DNA of 64,000 nucleotides. Origin: Verrucomicrobiota bacterium (lineage in GTDB: Bacteria; Verrucomicrobiota; Verrucomicrobiae; Limisphaerales; UBA11358). This document shows positions 27,191 to 36,244 of the stretch, piece by piece. The notes beneath the pieces were generated by a model. That model was not told the origin of the DNA. It saw only the letters and a list, made by a program, of their open reading frames with translations, and did not search any database. Position 1 is the first letter of the stretch; the number at the start of each line of letters is the position of its first letter. The position numbers and the translations under genes were made by a program. The DNA lies in NCBI GenBank assembly GCA_014860005.1, contig JACZKP010000209.1, forward strand, positions 1 through 64,000, read 5' to 3'.

Positions 27191-28093
27191 TCATTTGCGA
27201 CGCAACGCGAGCCTGACCATGCGTTCGCACAATTCCGCGTAGTTGATTCCCGCCGCCGCCGCCGCCTTGGGCAGCAGACTGGTTTCCGTCATGCCCGGCA
27301 AGGTATTAACTTCCAGCACCACTGGATCGCCATTCGCGCGCACCATCACGTCCACTCGCGAGTAATCGCGCCCGCCAATTGCCCGGAATGCCGCCAGCGC
27401 CGCCGCCTGCACGCGCTGGGTGGTCGCCTCGTCAAACGGCGCCGGACACAAATAATCCGTGGTGCCGGCGCTGTATTTGGTTTTGTAGTCGTAGATGCCG
27501 GCCTTGGGCCGGACCTCGACAATCGGCAGCGTTTCGTACCCAACAATACCCACCGTACATTCGCGACCGGTAATCTTCTCCTCGACCAACACTCGGGAAT
27601 CATGGCGCAACGCTTCTTCCAGCGCACCCGGCCAGTCCGCGACGCGTTCAACAAATTGCAGTCCCACGCTCGACCCCTGACACACGGGTTTAAGCACCAC
27701 CGGCGGATTCCAGCCCCGCAGCCAGGGAGTGGTTTCGGATTCCACCACCGCGAACCGCGCCGTCGGCACTCGATGAGCGACGCAACGTTCCTTGGTCAGC
27801 ACTTTATCGAAACCAATCCGGCTGGCCTCGGCGTCGCAGCCAGTGTAGAGCGCGCCCAAGCGGTCGAGCGCCGCCTGCACCGTGCCGTCTTCGCCATAAG
27901 TCCCGTGCAGCGCGAGAAAAACCACGTCCGTTCCCGGCGTGAGGGTCCAGCCCGTCTCGCGAGGATCGAGTTCAAATACTTCGTGACCGCGCGAGCGCAA
28001 CGCCGCCGCCACCGCCGTGCCGGAAGCTAACGACACCTCGCGCTCGGCGCTGGGACCGCCCAGCATCACGGTGATCTTCAAGGGTTCGCTCAT
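27191..28093 (-). CDS. ddl: D-alanine--D-alanine ligase
   Basis: The 300-residue ATP-grasp ligase makes the D-Ala-D-Ala dipeptide that MurF adds to the muropeptide. LGGPSAEREVSLASG, LHGTYGEDGTVQAALD, YDYKTKYSAGTT (omega loop) and VLEVNTLPGMTETSLLP are diagnostic. The start at MSEPLKITVML lies 1 bp after the murB stop; the longer open frame is not used. A 60-bp gap separates it from ftsQ. Confidence 0.93.
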   Translation of the reverse strand: MSEPLKITVMLGGPSAEREVSLASGTAVAAALRSRGHEVFELDPRETGWTLTPGTDVVFLALHGTYGEDGTVQAALDRLGALYTGCDAEASRIGFDKVLTKERCVAHRVPTARFAVVESETTPWLRGWNPPVVLKPVCQGSSVGLQFVERVADWPGALEEALRHDSRVLVEEKITGRECTVGIVGYETLPIVEVRPKAGIYDYKTKYSAGTTDYLCPAPFDEATTQRVQAAALAAFRAIGGRDYSRVDVMVRANGDPVVLEVNTLPGMTETSLLPKAAAAAGINYAELCERMVRLALRRK

Positions 28094-28094
28094 G

Positions 28095-29045
28095 CTAATC
28101 TTCACCGATGATTTCCACCTCGGTGTGCAGCTCAACACCGCGTTCGCTCCGGGAGCGGGCCTGGAGCAACGCCATCAATTCGAGCACATCGCGCGCAGTG
28201 GCCGTGCCGTCATTGACAATGAAATTCCCGTGCTCCAACGAAACCATGGCCCCACCGATGCGCGTGCCTTTCAAACCCAGTTCATCAATCAACCGGCCCG
28301 CCGGAATGGACGCCGGATTCTTGAACAGGCAACCCGCGCTCGGCGCGGCGGGCTGTGAATCCCAGCGCTTCCGGCTGTACGCATTCATGCGTTGCTCGAT
28401 TTCTTCACGCGGGGCGGTTTTGCCTTTGAATATCGCGCCCAAGGCAATATGCGTTTTGAAAAGGGGACAACTCCGGTATTCCACTTGAATTTCGCGCGCC
28501 GGTTTTTCGAGCACCGTGCCTGCGTGATCCATGCACCGCACCGACTCCACCGCGTCAAAGGTCCACGCGCCCATGGCACCGGCGTTCATGCGCAGGGCGC
28601 CGCCGACACTGCCGGGAATGCCTTCGAGGAACTCCACGCCGCTCAAGCCGTGACGCTTTGCTGCAACCGCAACTTGCTTGAGTCGCGCGCCGGCCCCGCA
28701 GGAAATGCGCTCCCCCGTGATCTCAATCCGGCTGAAGCTCTCGTGCGCCAGACAAATCACGACGCCGCGAAAACCACCGTCGCGCACCAGCAGGTTCGAG
28801 CCACGACCAAGGACAAAGAAGTTGAGGTCGTGCTCGCGACAAAAACACAGAGTGCCCGCGAGGTCCGCTTCCGTAGCCGGCTCGACATAAACATCCACCG
28901 GACCGCCGACGCGCAAGGTTGTGCGCTTCGCCAGCGATTCGTCGTGCCGCACTTGCGTTTCCGGCGACAACTGCGCCGCCAGTTGCGCGGCGAGTTGCTC
29001 GCAAGAAGGCGTCGGGCAATCCATGATGGCGCTGGGTTGGGTCAT
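28095..29045 (-). CDS. murB: UDP-N-acetylenolpyruvoylglucosamine reductase
   Basis: The FAD enzyme reduces UDP-GlcNAc-enolpyruvate to UDP-MurNAc. RVGGPVDVYVEP, VLGRGSNLLVRDGGFRG and GIPGSVGGALRMNAGAMG bind FAD. The proton donor in AGCLFKNP is Cys where the E. coli enzyme has Ser, a known variant. At 316 residues it is of the short type. The start at MTQPSAIMDC forms an ATGA overlap with the murG stop. murC, which normally precedes or is fused to murB, is missing. Confidence 0.93.
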   Translation of the reverse strand: MTQPSAIMDCPTPSCEQLAAQLAAQLSPETQVRHDESLAKRTTLRVGGPVDVYVEPATEADLAGTLCFCREHDLNFFVLGRGSNLLVRDGGFRGVVICLAHESFSRIEITGERISCGAGARLKQVAVAAKRHGLSGVEFLEGIPGSVGGALRMNAGAMGAWTFDAVESVRCMDHAGTVLEKPAREIQVEYRSCPLFKTHIALGAIFKGKTAPREEIEQRMNAYSRKRWDSQPAAPSAGCLFKNPASIPAGRLIDELGLKGTRIGGAMVSLEHGNFIVNDGTATARDVLELMALLQARSRSERGVELHTEVEIIGED

Positions 29046-30310
29046 GTATTTCGGTTGAACAGGCGCGGTCGGCCGAGAAATCCCATTGGCAAACCTGTCT
29101 CGGGGAAAACTTGCCTTTCGCGCGGGAGCAGACGCGCTTTGCGTTCCGGAAGATCGGAAGCGCACGCACGATGGCAAGGGGTTGCCGCCTCACGCATCGG
29201 GCTGTCCGCCCTCTTGGTAATGGACATCAGAATCATGTCCGCAATTTGCTCCGCCGCCTTCGGCGTGTGCCATTCTGCAAGCGCCCTCTGCATCGCGCCA
29301 CGCACCGCCGGTGCTTCAATCAAAGCGAGCAATTCCCGGGTAACTGTCTCCGGGACGGCGTCTTTCTGTTCGAGTAATTGCGCCGCGCCAGTTGCGACGA
29401 ACGCCCGCGCGTTGTGAAACTGGTGATTATCGGCGGCATTCGGAAACGGCACGAGCAGCGCCGGCACTCGCACGGCAGCCAATTCGGCCAACGACGACGC
29501 GCCCGCGCGGCTCACCACTGCGCTCGCAGCACTCAACGCCAAATCCATCTCCGCAAGGAACGGATGAACTCGGGCGGTCATTCGGTTCTGCGCGTAGGCC
29601 TGCTTCACTTTGTCTGCCTCATTTGCACCCGTAAGGTGCAACCATTGCCAGTGCGGCGCACGGTTTCCGAGCAACGGCAGAGCCGCCACCATCAGATCGT
29701 TGACGCCGCTGGCGCCCTGGCTGCCGCCCATGACCAGCACCACCGGCTTCGCTGGATCAAGACCGAGCGCCGTGCGGCATTCCGCCGCATCGCGAGTTTG
29801 AAACTGCGGCCGTACCGGAGTGCCGGTGACGGTGACCACGCGCGCCCGCAGTCGAGGGGCGGTAGTGGGAAAACCCACGAAGGCCTGATCCACGAAACGG
29901 GCGAGCCAGCGATTAGCGCGACCGGGGATGGTGTTTGATTCGTGCAGAAACGTCCGCGCACCGGCACTGCGCGCCGCGAGGATGGGCGGCGCGCTGGTGA
30001 AACCGCCCATGGCCAATGCCGCCTGGGGACGCCGCGTGCGGAAAAACTGTCGGGCGGTGCGCCAGGATTTCCAGAAGCCGCGAAGGAAGGCAAACCGCTG
30101 ACCGCTCTGTAACGCGACTGCGGGCAAAGTGAAACTCTCGATCCCTTGCGACTTGACCGCCTGTTGATCCACCTCCTTGGGAGAGATGAGGAGCGTCACC
30201 GCGCAACCGCGCGCGGTGAGTTGCTCCGCCACGGCCAAGCCGGGGAAGAGATGGCCGCCCGTGCCGCCGCAGGCGATGGCCACAAAAGGCGATGGATTAC
30301 GATTCGACAT
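29042..30310 (-). CDS. murG: Undecaprenyl-PP-MurNAc-pentapeptide GlcNAc transferase
   Basis: The GT28 enzyme converts lipid I to lipid II on the inner leaflet. ACGGTGGHLFPGLAVAEQL, FLHESNTIPGRANRWLA, VMGGSQGASGVND and SRAGASSLAELAAVRVPALLVPF-type segments are present. The C-terminus runs about 55 residues beyond the usual end (after MILMS), with a basic Arg-rich tail that I cannot assign. The ATG at 30310 overlaps the ftsW stop as TGATG; a GTG just before it is an alternative. Confidence 0.93.
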   Translation of the reverse strand: MSNRNPSPFVAIACGGTGGHLFPGLAVAEQLTARGCAVTLLISPKEVDQQAVKSQGIESFTLPAVALQSGQRFAFLRGFWKSWRTARQFFRTRRPQAALAMGGFTSAPPILAARSAGARTFLHESNTIPGRANRWLARFVDQAFVGFPTTAPRLRARVVTVTGTPVRPQFQTRDAAECRTALGLDPAKPVVLVMGGSQGASGVNDLMVAALPLLGNRAPHWQWLHLTGANEADKVKQAYAQNRMTARVHPFLAEMDLALSAASAVVSRAGASSLAELAAVRVPALLVPFPNAADNHQFHNARAFVATGAAQLLEQKDAVPETVTRELLALIEAPAVRGAMQRALAEWHTPKAAEQIADMILMSITKRADSPMREAATPCHRACASDLPERKARLLPRERQVFPETGLPMGFLGRPRLFNRNT

Positions 30311-31440
30311 CACGCGGTTTGCTCGGCAGGCAGTTCGTCAGTGGTGGAGAACGGATTGGCTTCAGCTTCGTGGGCGCGCCCCAAGCGGGCAATGCTCAAC
30401 AGCACCCCCACGCAGCACAGCATCATCAGGAGATTCGAGCCGCCGTAGCTGATGAACGGCAGCGGCAGGCCTTTGTTCGGCAGTGCGCTGGTAACCACCC
30501 CGATGTTGATGAAGGCCTGCAAGCCGATCAAGAACGTCAGGCCGGATCCCAGCAGAAATCCGAAGGTGTCACGAGCATGCATGGCGATGTAGATGCCGCA
30601 GATGACAATCGCCACGAACGCCGCCACAACCAACAGCGTGGCGATCAATCCGAGTTCCTCGCCGATGATGGAGAAGATGAAATCCGTGTGGTGGAAAGGA
30701 ATGAATCCAAGCTTCTGCCGACCGTTGCCAAGCCCCAATCCGGTCCACCCGCCGGCCCCCAGCGCCAGCATGGCCTGATAGGCCTGATAGCCGCCCTCGG
30801 ATTTGCTTTCCTCCAGGGAGAGCCAACTGAAAATTCGCTTGCTGCGCACCGGGTCCAGCAACAGCGAAATGGTCATGGCGCCCAGACCCAACAGGATGGG
30901 CGGCATAAAGTACTTCCAGCGGACTCCCGCAATCAACAACATGGCGCCACTCACCGCCGCCAACAAGATTGTTGAACCCCGGTCTGGTTCGACAAAAATC
31001 AATGCCAGCACAACTCCGCTCAACAGACCGGGCAGAACGATGCCCCGCCGCCAGGTATGCATCTGACGCTGATACCGTTCGCCATACCAGGCCAGGACGA
31101 TGATCAGCGCCAGCTTCGCGAATTCGGACGGTTGAAAACTCACACCGCCGTAGCTGAACCAGCGTCGCGCGCCGTTGATTTTACTGCCCAAGCCCGGCAC
31201 CAGCACGAGCGTCAGCATTACCACCGCCAGCGCGAACATCGGCCACGCAAACTTCTTAAGCAGCCGATAGTCCATGACGGTCGCTATCAGGCACGATCCC
31301 AAGCCTAGCGCGCACCAGACCAATTGCATGATCAGGTAACGGGCGCCATCCTCGGTCATGCTGGAGCTGTAAAGCATCACCAAGCCCAGCGCCAGCAAGG
31401 CAGCAACGCAAGACACCAGCGTGGTGACAGCAATCTTCAT
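30310..31440 (-). CDS. ftsW: Peptidoglycan glycosyltransferase FtsW (SEDS family)
   Basis: The SEDS polymerase partners FtsI in septal peptidoglycan synthesis. About ten membrane segments are visible, with LGLVMLYSSSM at the start, GARRWFSYGGVSFQPSEFAKLALI, and the late GLPLPFISYGGSNLLM. I start at MKIAVTTLVS; a GTG at 31503 would overlap the LysM gene stop as GTGA and add 21 residues. No murD lies nearby although it usually precedes ftsW. Confidence 0.93.
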   Translation of the reverse strand: MKIAVTTLVSCVAALLALGLVMLYSSSMTEDGARYLIMQLVWCALGLGSCLIATVMDYRLLKKFAWPMFALAVVMLTLVLVPGLGSKINGARRWFSYGGVSFQPSEFAKLALIIVLAWYGERYQRQMHTWRRGIVLPGLLSGVVLALIFVEPDRGSTILLAAVSGAMLLIAGVRWKYFMPPILLGLGAMTISLLLDPVRSKRIFSWLSLEESKSEGGYQAYQAMLALGAGGWTGLGLGNGRQKLGFIPFHHTDFIFSIIGEELGLIATLLVVAAFVAIVICGIYIAMHARDTFGFLLGSGLTFLIGLQAFINIGVVTSALPNKGLPLPFISYGGSNLLMMLCCVGVLLSIARLGRAHEAEANPFSTTDELPAEQTA

Positions 31441-31499
31441 TTCAACACGCACGCGGAACGCCGGCCTGATCCCGCCCACGGGCCAGCGTCCGCAATCAA

Positions 31500-32171
31500 T
31501 CACGGGGCGGACGATTTGGCGGGAATCTTGAGCTTGTCGCCCACCTTGATTCGGTCGGTGGCCAAATTGTTAATTGACCGCAAAGCCTTCAGCGTTGTGC
31601 CGTGCTTCTTGGCAATCGTCGTCAGGTTGTCTCCCGACTTGACGACATACACCGTTTCGCCAGGCGCGGTTGGGGTTGTGACACCGGGTGTGACTGTTTC
31701 GGTGACCGGCGAGGGTGGCGGGATGATGAGTGTCTTGCCGATTTGTAACCGCAACGGATCCACCGTCGGGTTCGCATCTTGAATCGCCTTGACGGAGACG
31801 CCGAATTTCTTGGCGATGGTGGCAAACATGTCTCCGCGCTGGATGACGTATTCCTGGGCGGTTGGCGGCGGCGGCGGCGGCGGTGGAGGTTGAACGTAAT
31901 CCGGCAGGACAGGTGGCGCACTGGTTTCCGCCAAGGAGGTGCGTCCCAGGTTGGTGTCCACGGGCGGGAAGGCGCTTTCCCCAAAGACGGGCAACTGGGG
32001 CGGCTCCGCCACCGGCGGTTGCTCGCGTTTACAGCCTTGCATCAACAGCACCATCAAGCCGACTACGTGAACACCCACCACACAGAAGAAAGCGAGTTTG
32101 ACCCGTGAACGGCTTCGGTTTTTTTGCTCCAGCATGGAGCCTTGGGGGACGAGCGGACTCGGACTATTCAT
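31500..32171 (-). CDS. Membrane-anchored protein with two LysM domains
   Basis: The 223-residue protein has a basic N-terminus, one hydrophobic segment (about 26-45, ending LMQGC, which could be an atypical lipobox), a proline-rich spacer with nine consecutive Pro, and two LysM domains (about 107-151 and 174-217). LysM binds peptidoglycan glycan chains. Placed between mraY and ftsW in a division cluster, it may localise at or mark nascent wall; that role is inference. No catalytic domain is present. Confidence 0.85.
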   Translation of the reverse strand: MNSPSPLVPQGSMLEQKNRSRSRVKLAFFCVVGVHVVGLMVLLMQGCKREQPPVAEPPQLPVFGESAFPPVDTNLGRTSLAETSAPPVLPDYVQPPPPPPPPPTAQEYVIQRGDMFATIAKKFGVSVKAIQDANPTVDPLRLQIGKTLIIPPPSPVTETVTPGVTTPTAPGETVYVVKSGDNLTTIAKKHGTTLKALRSINNLATDRIKVGDKLKIPAKSSAP

Positions 32172-32693
32172 TTTTTTGACGCGCTATGCGTCCTTTCGTT
32201 GAGGAATTGTTAATTTTGTTTTTGTTCCGGGGTTTTCCCTCACAAAACCCCGAATCAAATTCGTTTGTTCGGCATGGCCGCCGCCGCGATCCGGCTGGCC
32301 GTCGCCATTCACCATTCATATTGGGGTTGGCCGCCGCCTCACCCCCACCCGTTGATTTCAACCTGCGGCAAAGCTTTTGCCCACTTTGTTGGCAGATTCG
32401 AAAATGATCGAAGCTCGAACAAGCGGGTGAACTCAAAACCACGCCACGCGTGGCCGGACGCTTTGTCGCTTCAGCCAATGCTTCTAACAACGAACCTCCC
32501 GCCGTGCAAGGAGTAAAAATCCCCGTCGCCGGCAAGCCGGAATGAATCATGGATTTTGAATTGTTCTTAAACTTAAACACGCTTCCGAGTTCGCTTTCAG
32601 TGCCTGGTTCTGACTGTTAATCGTCCAATGTCTGGTTTTCGACTTCCGGCGTTGAGCCGTTTCGTACCCACCAGGAGCCGAACGTCTGATTCC
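32172..32693. other. Long gene-free gap in the dcw cluster with a perfect stem-loop
   Basis: The 522 bp between mraY and the LysM gene contain no coding region that I can support; the largest open frame (32164-32580, minus) shows no domain and has repetitive low-complexity composition. The part next to the LysM gene is AT-richer than its surroundings. CGGGGTTTT (32228-32236) and AAAACCCCG (32244-32252) form a perfect 9-bp stem with a 7-nt loop, not followed by a T-run on either strand. The gap may hold a promoter for the LysM-to-ftsZ half of the cluster. Confidence 0.6.
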
Positions 32694-33878
32694 TCACCGG
32701 ATTTTCAATGTGCTCAACGCCATCACGGCAAAAAGCACGCACAGGATGTAAAACCGGATCACCACCTGCGATTCGTACCAGCCTTTCTTCTCGAAATGGT
32801 GGTGAATGGGCGCCATTAAAAAGACCCGCGCACCGACCCCCGTGCGCCGCTTGGTATAGCGAAACCAGCCTCGCTGCAGGATCACGGAACCGGCCTCCAT
32901 GACGAACACCCCGCCGGCAATCACCAGCACAAACGGTTGATGAATCAACACGGCCACGATGCCCAGGGCGCCGCCCAGCGCCAGCGAACCGGTATCCCCC
33001 ATAAACACTTGGGCTGGATGACAGTTGTACCACAGGAAACCCATGCCCGCGCCGATCATCGCCGCGCAAAACACCGTCAATTCTCCGGCGCCCTCCACGT
33101 AGGGAATCTGTAGATACGCAGCGGTGATGACATTCCCCGCGAGATAGGTCAGCACCAGAAATACGATGGAAGTAATCAGCGTGCAGCCAATGGCCAGACC
33201 GTCGAGGCCATCCGTCAAATTGACCGCATTGGAACTGCCCACAATCGTAACGATCGTCAGCAGCAGCCCCACCACCACGCCCGCCGCGATGGGATACTTG
33301 TAAAACGGCACCATCATCACACTGATGAGGTTGCTCTCGATGACCGACTTGCTTTCGGGAATCCGCAGGTGACTCGTCACCGGCAGTTGCCAGAGGTAGA
33401 AGGCCACAAACACCGCCAGGAATACCTGCACCCACAACTTCACGTGTGGTTTCGCGCCTCCGCCACTTTGCTGAATTATTTTCGCGTAATCGTCGTAAAA
33501 GCCCAGGGCGGTCAGCACCAGCACTGCGAGCAGCGTCAATTGGATCAGAGTGTTCCATTGCGCCCAGAGCAGCGTGGTCAGATTCAACACCGTGATGATC
33601 AAAATGCCGCCCATCGTCGGCGTGCCTTTCTTGCTCAACACGCGCGCCACCATGCCGCCGGCTTCCTCGGCCTTGTCCGCGTAATCCTGCCCGAATTTCA
33701 ACCGCTTCAACCACGCAATCACTTTCGGTCCCAGCCACCAGCTCAACAGCAGCGCCGTGATGGCCGCGCCCGCGCTGCGAAACGTGATGTAGCGGAACAA
33801 CCGCAGCCATGAGACGTAGCTCTCCCAGACCGTGCCCGCAGACCAGTCCAACAGTGCCTGGGTTAGGTAGTAAAACAT
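32694..33878 (-). CDS. mraY: Phospho-N-acetylmuramoyl-pentapeptide transferase
   Basis: The 394-residue integral membrane enzyme makes lipid I. The catalytic segments GFYDDYAK, NAVNLTDGLDGLA and VFMGDTGSLALGGALG and the HHHFEKKGW motif are intact. Its ATG directly follows the murF stop (TGA then ATG). A 522-bp gap follows, where murD is expected in the canonical order. Confidence 0.95.
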   Translation of the reverse strand: MFYYLTQALLDWSAGTVWESYVSWLRLFRYITFRSAGAAITALLLSWWLGPKVIAWLKRLKFGQDYADKAEEAGGMVARVLSKKGTPTMGGILIITVLNLTTLLWAQWNTLIQLTLLAVLVLTALGFYDDYAKIIQQSGGGAKPHVKLWVQVFLAVFVAFYLWQLPVTSHLRIPESKSVIESNLISVMMVPFYKYPIAAGVVVGLLLTIVTIVGSSNAVNLTDGLDGLAIGCTLITSIVFLVLTYLAGNVITAAYLQIPYVEGAGELTVFCAAMIGAGMGFLWYNCHPAQVFMGDTGSLALGGALGIVAVLIHQPFVLVIAGGVFVMEAGSVILQRGWFRYTKRRTGVGARVFLMAPIHHHFEKKGWYESQVVIRFYILCVLFAVMALSTLKIR

Positions 33879-35276
33879 TCAAATCCTCTTCCCCGCTTCG
33901 CCACCCCGCAGCGCGTCGCTGATGCGCTCAAAGCGCGCCGCGCGGGACGCCTTCAACAACAACACGTCACTCGCTTTCAAAAAAGTCTTTAACGCCGCCG
34001 CCGCTGCTGCCACGTCCGCCAGTTCGATCACACGATTCATACCTGCGTCGCGCGCCGCCTGCGCCGTGACACCCGCCATTTCGCCGACCACGAACAACTG
34101 CCCGACGCCCAGTTCCGCCACCCGGCGACCCACTTCCGCGTGCGCTGATGCACGATGCGCGCCCAACTCCGCCATGTCGCCCAGCACCGCCACGCGCCGG
34201 CCTTTGCACGGCAGTTCCGTGAGCACCTGCAAGGCGGCCAACATGGAATCCGCATTCGCGTTGTAGGCGTCATCCAGCACGCGCACGCCGTTGATTTCCC
34301 AGAGTTGCAGCCGCATCTTGGCCGGCTCACACTCGGCCAGCCCGCGCTCGATTTCGGAGCGGTTCAATCCCAACTCCACCCCCATCGCCACCGCGAAAAG
34401 CGCGTTCACCACCTGATGCCGTCCCAGCAGTCGGATGCGGTATTCGCCGCTGAACTCCTCCTGCGGCGACTCCACACGGAACGTCACGCCCTGTTTGTCG
34501 AGGCGCACACTGCGCACCCGCCAGTGATTCGATTCCTCAAACCCGACCCGCACGACTGTCGCGCGAGTTCGTTGTGCCAGGTTTTCGGCCCACTGATCGT
34601 CGCCATTGAGAAAAAGCTTTCCCTCCGCCGGCAGCAACTCCGCCAAACGGCCCTCTTCCTCGGCCACGCCCGCCAAGTCGCCGAAGAATTCCAGATGCTC
34701 GCGACCAATGTTCGTGATCACGCCGTAACGCGGTTGTACTAATTTCACCAGCGGCGCCAGTTCGCCCGGATGATTCGTGCCCACTTCCAGCACGGCGGCC
34801 TGGTGCGTCGCGTCCAGGCGCAGCAAAGTCAGCGGCACGCCGATGTCATTATTGAAACTGGCTTCGCTCCACAGTGTCACCAGTTTTTGGCGCAAAACCG
34901 CCGCCATCAAGTCTTTGGTCGTGGTCTTGCCGTTGGACCCGCCAACGGCCGCAACCGGCAACGTAAAATCCTTCCGATGCGCCGCCGCCAGCCGGCCCAG
35001 CGCCTGCCGCGTATCGTCCACCACCACGGCGGAACATTCGGGCAATTCCGCCGGTTGCCGTGATCTTTCCACCACCACAACGCGCACACCCTTCCGCACG
35101 ACTTCCCCAAGGAAGTCGTGGCCGTCGAATCGTTCACCGCGCAGCGCAATGAACAAATCGCCCGCCTGCGCCTGGCGCGAATCCGTGGTCACCCGCGTGA
35201 ACACTGCGTTCCCCGGCCCGCTGGCCAGTTCGCCCTCACAGGCCGTCAACAGGAATTGCAAATCGCGCGCTTCCAC
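33879..35276 (-). CDS. murF: UDP-MurNAc-tripeptide--D-Ala-D-Ala ligase
   Basis: This Mur ligase of 465 residues adds D-Ala-D-Ala. The ATP-binding loop VGGSNGKTTTKD lies near residue 111-122, the central NIGREHLEFFGDLAGVAEEEG segment and the C-terminal VLDDAYNANADSMLAAL are diagnostic for MurF rather than MurE. It is the only Mur ligase in the window. It follows the SIMPL-domain gene by 3 bp. Confidence 0.93.
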   Translation of the reverse strand: MEARDLQFLLTACEGELASGPGNAVFTRVTTDSRQAQAGDLFIALRGERFDGHDFLGEVVRKGVRVVVVERSRQPAELPECSAVVVDDTRQALGRLAAAHRKDFTLPVAAVGGSNGKTTTKDLMAAVLRQKLVTLWSEASFNNDIGVPLTLLRLDATHQAAVLEVGTNHPGELAPLVKLVQPRYGVITNIGREHLEFFGDLAGVAEEEGRLAELLPAEGKLFLNGDDQWAENLAQRTRATVVRVGFEESNHWRVRSVRLDKQGVTFRVESPQEEFSGEYRIRLLGRHQVVNALFAVAMGVELGLNRSEIERGLAECEPAKMRLQLWEINGVRVLDDAYNANADSMLAALQVLTELPCKGRRVAVLGDMAELGAHRASAHAEVGRRVAELGVGQLFVVGEMAGVTAQAARDAGMNRVIELADVAAAAAALKTFLKASDVLLLKASRAARFERISDALRGGEAGKRI

Positions 35277-35279
35277 TAT

Positions 35280-36020
35280 TCACTTCAAAGCAAAGGTGGC
35301 CGTGACCACCGCGGTAATCGTTTTGTCCACCGTCGAGGTGTCATTGGCGCCATCCCAAGTGAACTGGCCGCTGTAGAGCGGTGTGATTTGAATCACCCCC
35401 ATGCTCGCATCATGCAGGCGCGCCAGTCCCCGGCCACCTTGTGCGGCAATTTGATCGGCCCGCACCCGCGCATCCTTCGTGGCTTCCGCGAGCATTTCCA
35501 CCTTTGCCTCTCCCGCCCGGGTGTAAATGAACGATGGCGATTGGGTGGTGAACATGATCCCCTGCTCCACCAGCACGGTGGAATCATTGTCCAATTCGGA
35601 GATGCGCTCCACTTCACCGGACTCGACCCGCACGGTCTGGGTCAGACGATAACCAACGGTGCGCTGCCGCGTCAGGCCCTCCGCTTCCCGCACCGTGCCA
35701 AGGACCTCCTCGATTCCGATGGGCGTGAAGAAGTAGTTCGTGAAACCCCGGTCGCGCAAGAACACGCTGATCCTGCCCTGCTGGCCCTTCAACTCTCTTT
35801 GCGCCGCCAACAAGTCTGCCGCCTCCACGCTGAACACGCCGCGCCAGACGACTAGGTCCGCCTTGATGTTTTTGCGCGCCGAACCTTTCACCGTCACAAA
35901 CTGTGTGTTGCGCACCTTCAACCAGGTCGTGGTGGCCAGAATCGCGGACAACACCGACCCGACGGCCAGGAACAAGCCGGCCAACATGCCGAGGAGATGC
36001 GGTCGCGAAGCGTGGTTCAT
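35280..36020 (-). CDS. SIMPL-domain (DUF541) membrane-anchored protein
   Basis: The 246-residue product has an N-terminal membrane segment (about 8-30) and a SIMPL domain starting VTVKGSARKNIKADLVVWRGVFS. SIMPL proteins are periplasmic or exported, some form ring-like oligomers, and their biochemical role is unclear. It is not a usual dcw gene. Here it lies between ftsI and murF, where murE normally sits. The start overlaps the preceding 75-codon ORF as ATGA. Confidence 0.85.
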   Translation of the reverse strand: MNHASRPHLLGMLAGLFLAVGSVLSAILATTTWLKVRNTQFVTVKGSARKNIKADLVVWRGVFSVEAADLLAAQRELKGQQGRISVFLRDRGFTNYFFTPIGIEEVLGTVREAEGLTRQRTVGYRLTQTVRVESGEVERISELDNDSTVLVEQGIMFTTQSPSFIYTRAGEAKVEMLAEATKDARVRADQIAAQGGRGLARLHDASMGVIQITPLYSGQFTWDGANDTSTVDKTITAVVTATFALK

Positions 36021-36244
36021 GCGCGGAGGAGAGGAATTCTGGCGCTCACAACTTTGTTTAACAAACTCCGTTGGCTGCCGTCTGCCCCCAATCCGGAGGG
36101 TAAAGGAACTTCAGTTCGCGGGGCGGCGTAAGCCGGCCCGGTGGCAGAATGAGCAGGCAAGCTCTCGCGGTTTGTCCCTCTGGGTTTCTCCTGATTCAAC
36201 GCCGCCACAAACAGGCGATGGGAGATGAGGTTGAGTGTACTCAT
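36017..36244 (-). CDS. Candidate small protein coupled to ftsI and the SIMPL gene
   Basis: The 75-codon frame starts with an ATG that overlaps the ftsI stop (ATGA at 36244-36241) and ends with a TGA that overlaps the SIMPL gene ATG (ATGA at 36020-36017). Exact coupling on both sides fills the whole gap and argues for real translation. The predicted peptide (MSTLNLISHRLFVAAL at the start, RSLLNKVVSARIPLLRA at the end) has no domain I recognise and no membrane segment. It could also be a scar of a larger lost gene, possibly murE. Confidence 0.5.
   Translation of the reverse strand: MSTLNLISHRLFVAALNQEKPRGTNRESLPAHSATGPAYAAPRTEVPLPSGLGADGSQRSLLNKVVSARIPLLRA

Noticed and set aside
32164..32580. 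138-codon minus-strand frame in the mraY-LysM gap
   Set aside because: No recognisable domain, poor codon pattern and no coupling to neighbours; I also saw no murD-like motif in it.
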